Assembly: GCA_037349105.1 (NCBI GenBank)
Contig: JAYJMM010000114.1
Coordinates: 3,525,501-3,589,500 of the forward strand
Direction of reading: 5' to 3'
Length of the DNA: 64,000 nt
Origin: Limnomonas spitsbergensis
Taxonomy: Eukaryota; Chlorophyta; Chlorophyceae; Chlamydomonadales
The translations under genes and the position numbers were made by a program. The notes below the pieces were generated by a model. That model saw only the letters and a program-made list of their open reading frames with translations. It did no database searches and had not been told where the DNA came from. Below, in pieces: positions 63,981 to 64,000 of this stretch; position 1 is the first letter of the stretch; each line of letters begins with the position of its first letter.

Positions 63981-64000
63981 AAATGAACACTGTTGTGTGT

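Overview
The window looks like nuclear DNA of a chlorophyte green alga of the volvocine/chlamydomonadalean type. The basis is: GC-rich, intron-dense genes with GT-AG (and two GC-AG) introns; hydroxyproline-type Pro/Ser-rich rods in predicted extracellular proteins; a helical-repeat organelle RNA-binding protein of the OPR/RAP-FASTK style; non-LTR retrotransposons resembling algal LINEs; and very abundant micro- and minisatellites in introns. The species cannot be named from the sequence.

Layout. 1-3642 (+): 3' part of a gene for a Gln-rich/RGG protein (three exons in the window). 4.8-8.5 kb (-): a decayed APE-type LINE. 8.57-28.2 kb: a large inverted duplication. Two intact 16-exon genes for secreted right-handed beta-helix (pectate-lyase-superfamily-like) proteins lie tail to tail, copy A at 9061-16968 (+) and copy B at 27731-21506 (-). 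They are separated by a 3.9 kb spacer holding an ~876 bp array of the heptamer TGTGACC. All exon phases match in the two copies, while their introns have diverged by minisatellite growth and repeat insertion. 30-35.9 kb (+): a second, different LINE with RT, PHD finger, RNase H, CCHC knuckle and a PD-ExK nuclease-like end, broken by stops and frameshifts. 37.9-39.2 kb (+): an intronless membrane-anchored SAM methyltransferase of the leucine-carboxyl-methyltransferase-like type. 39.5-42.2 kb: a nest of short MITE-like repeats. 49186-42481 (-): a six-exon gene for a 600-residue type I membrane protein with two copies of an extracellular alpha/beta domain separated by a Pro-rich rod. 52.9-56.3 kb (+): a UBC9-like SUMO-conjugating E2 gene. 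57.7-62.4 kb (+, continues past the window): a helical-repeat protein likely sent to an organelle.

No operon logic applies. The membrane protein gene and the UBC9-like gene are divergent, and the beta-helix pair is convergent. The three extracellular-type genes (A, B and the membrane protein) share Pro-rich segments typical of algal wall/matrix proteins. The space between and inside genes is dominated by three dispersed repeat families called here R1 (~200 bp), R2 (short core CAGAGGTGTAACGTCATTGA) and R3 (~165 bp, ending TGTAGCTGAATTGTAGCTGA). At least one R1 copy, and probably one R3 fragment, entered copy A after the duplication.

Exon boundaries were read by hand from splice consensus, codon phase and, for genes A/B, comparison of the two copies. 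No database search was possible, so family names rest on recognised motifs.
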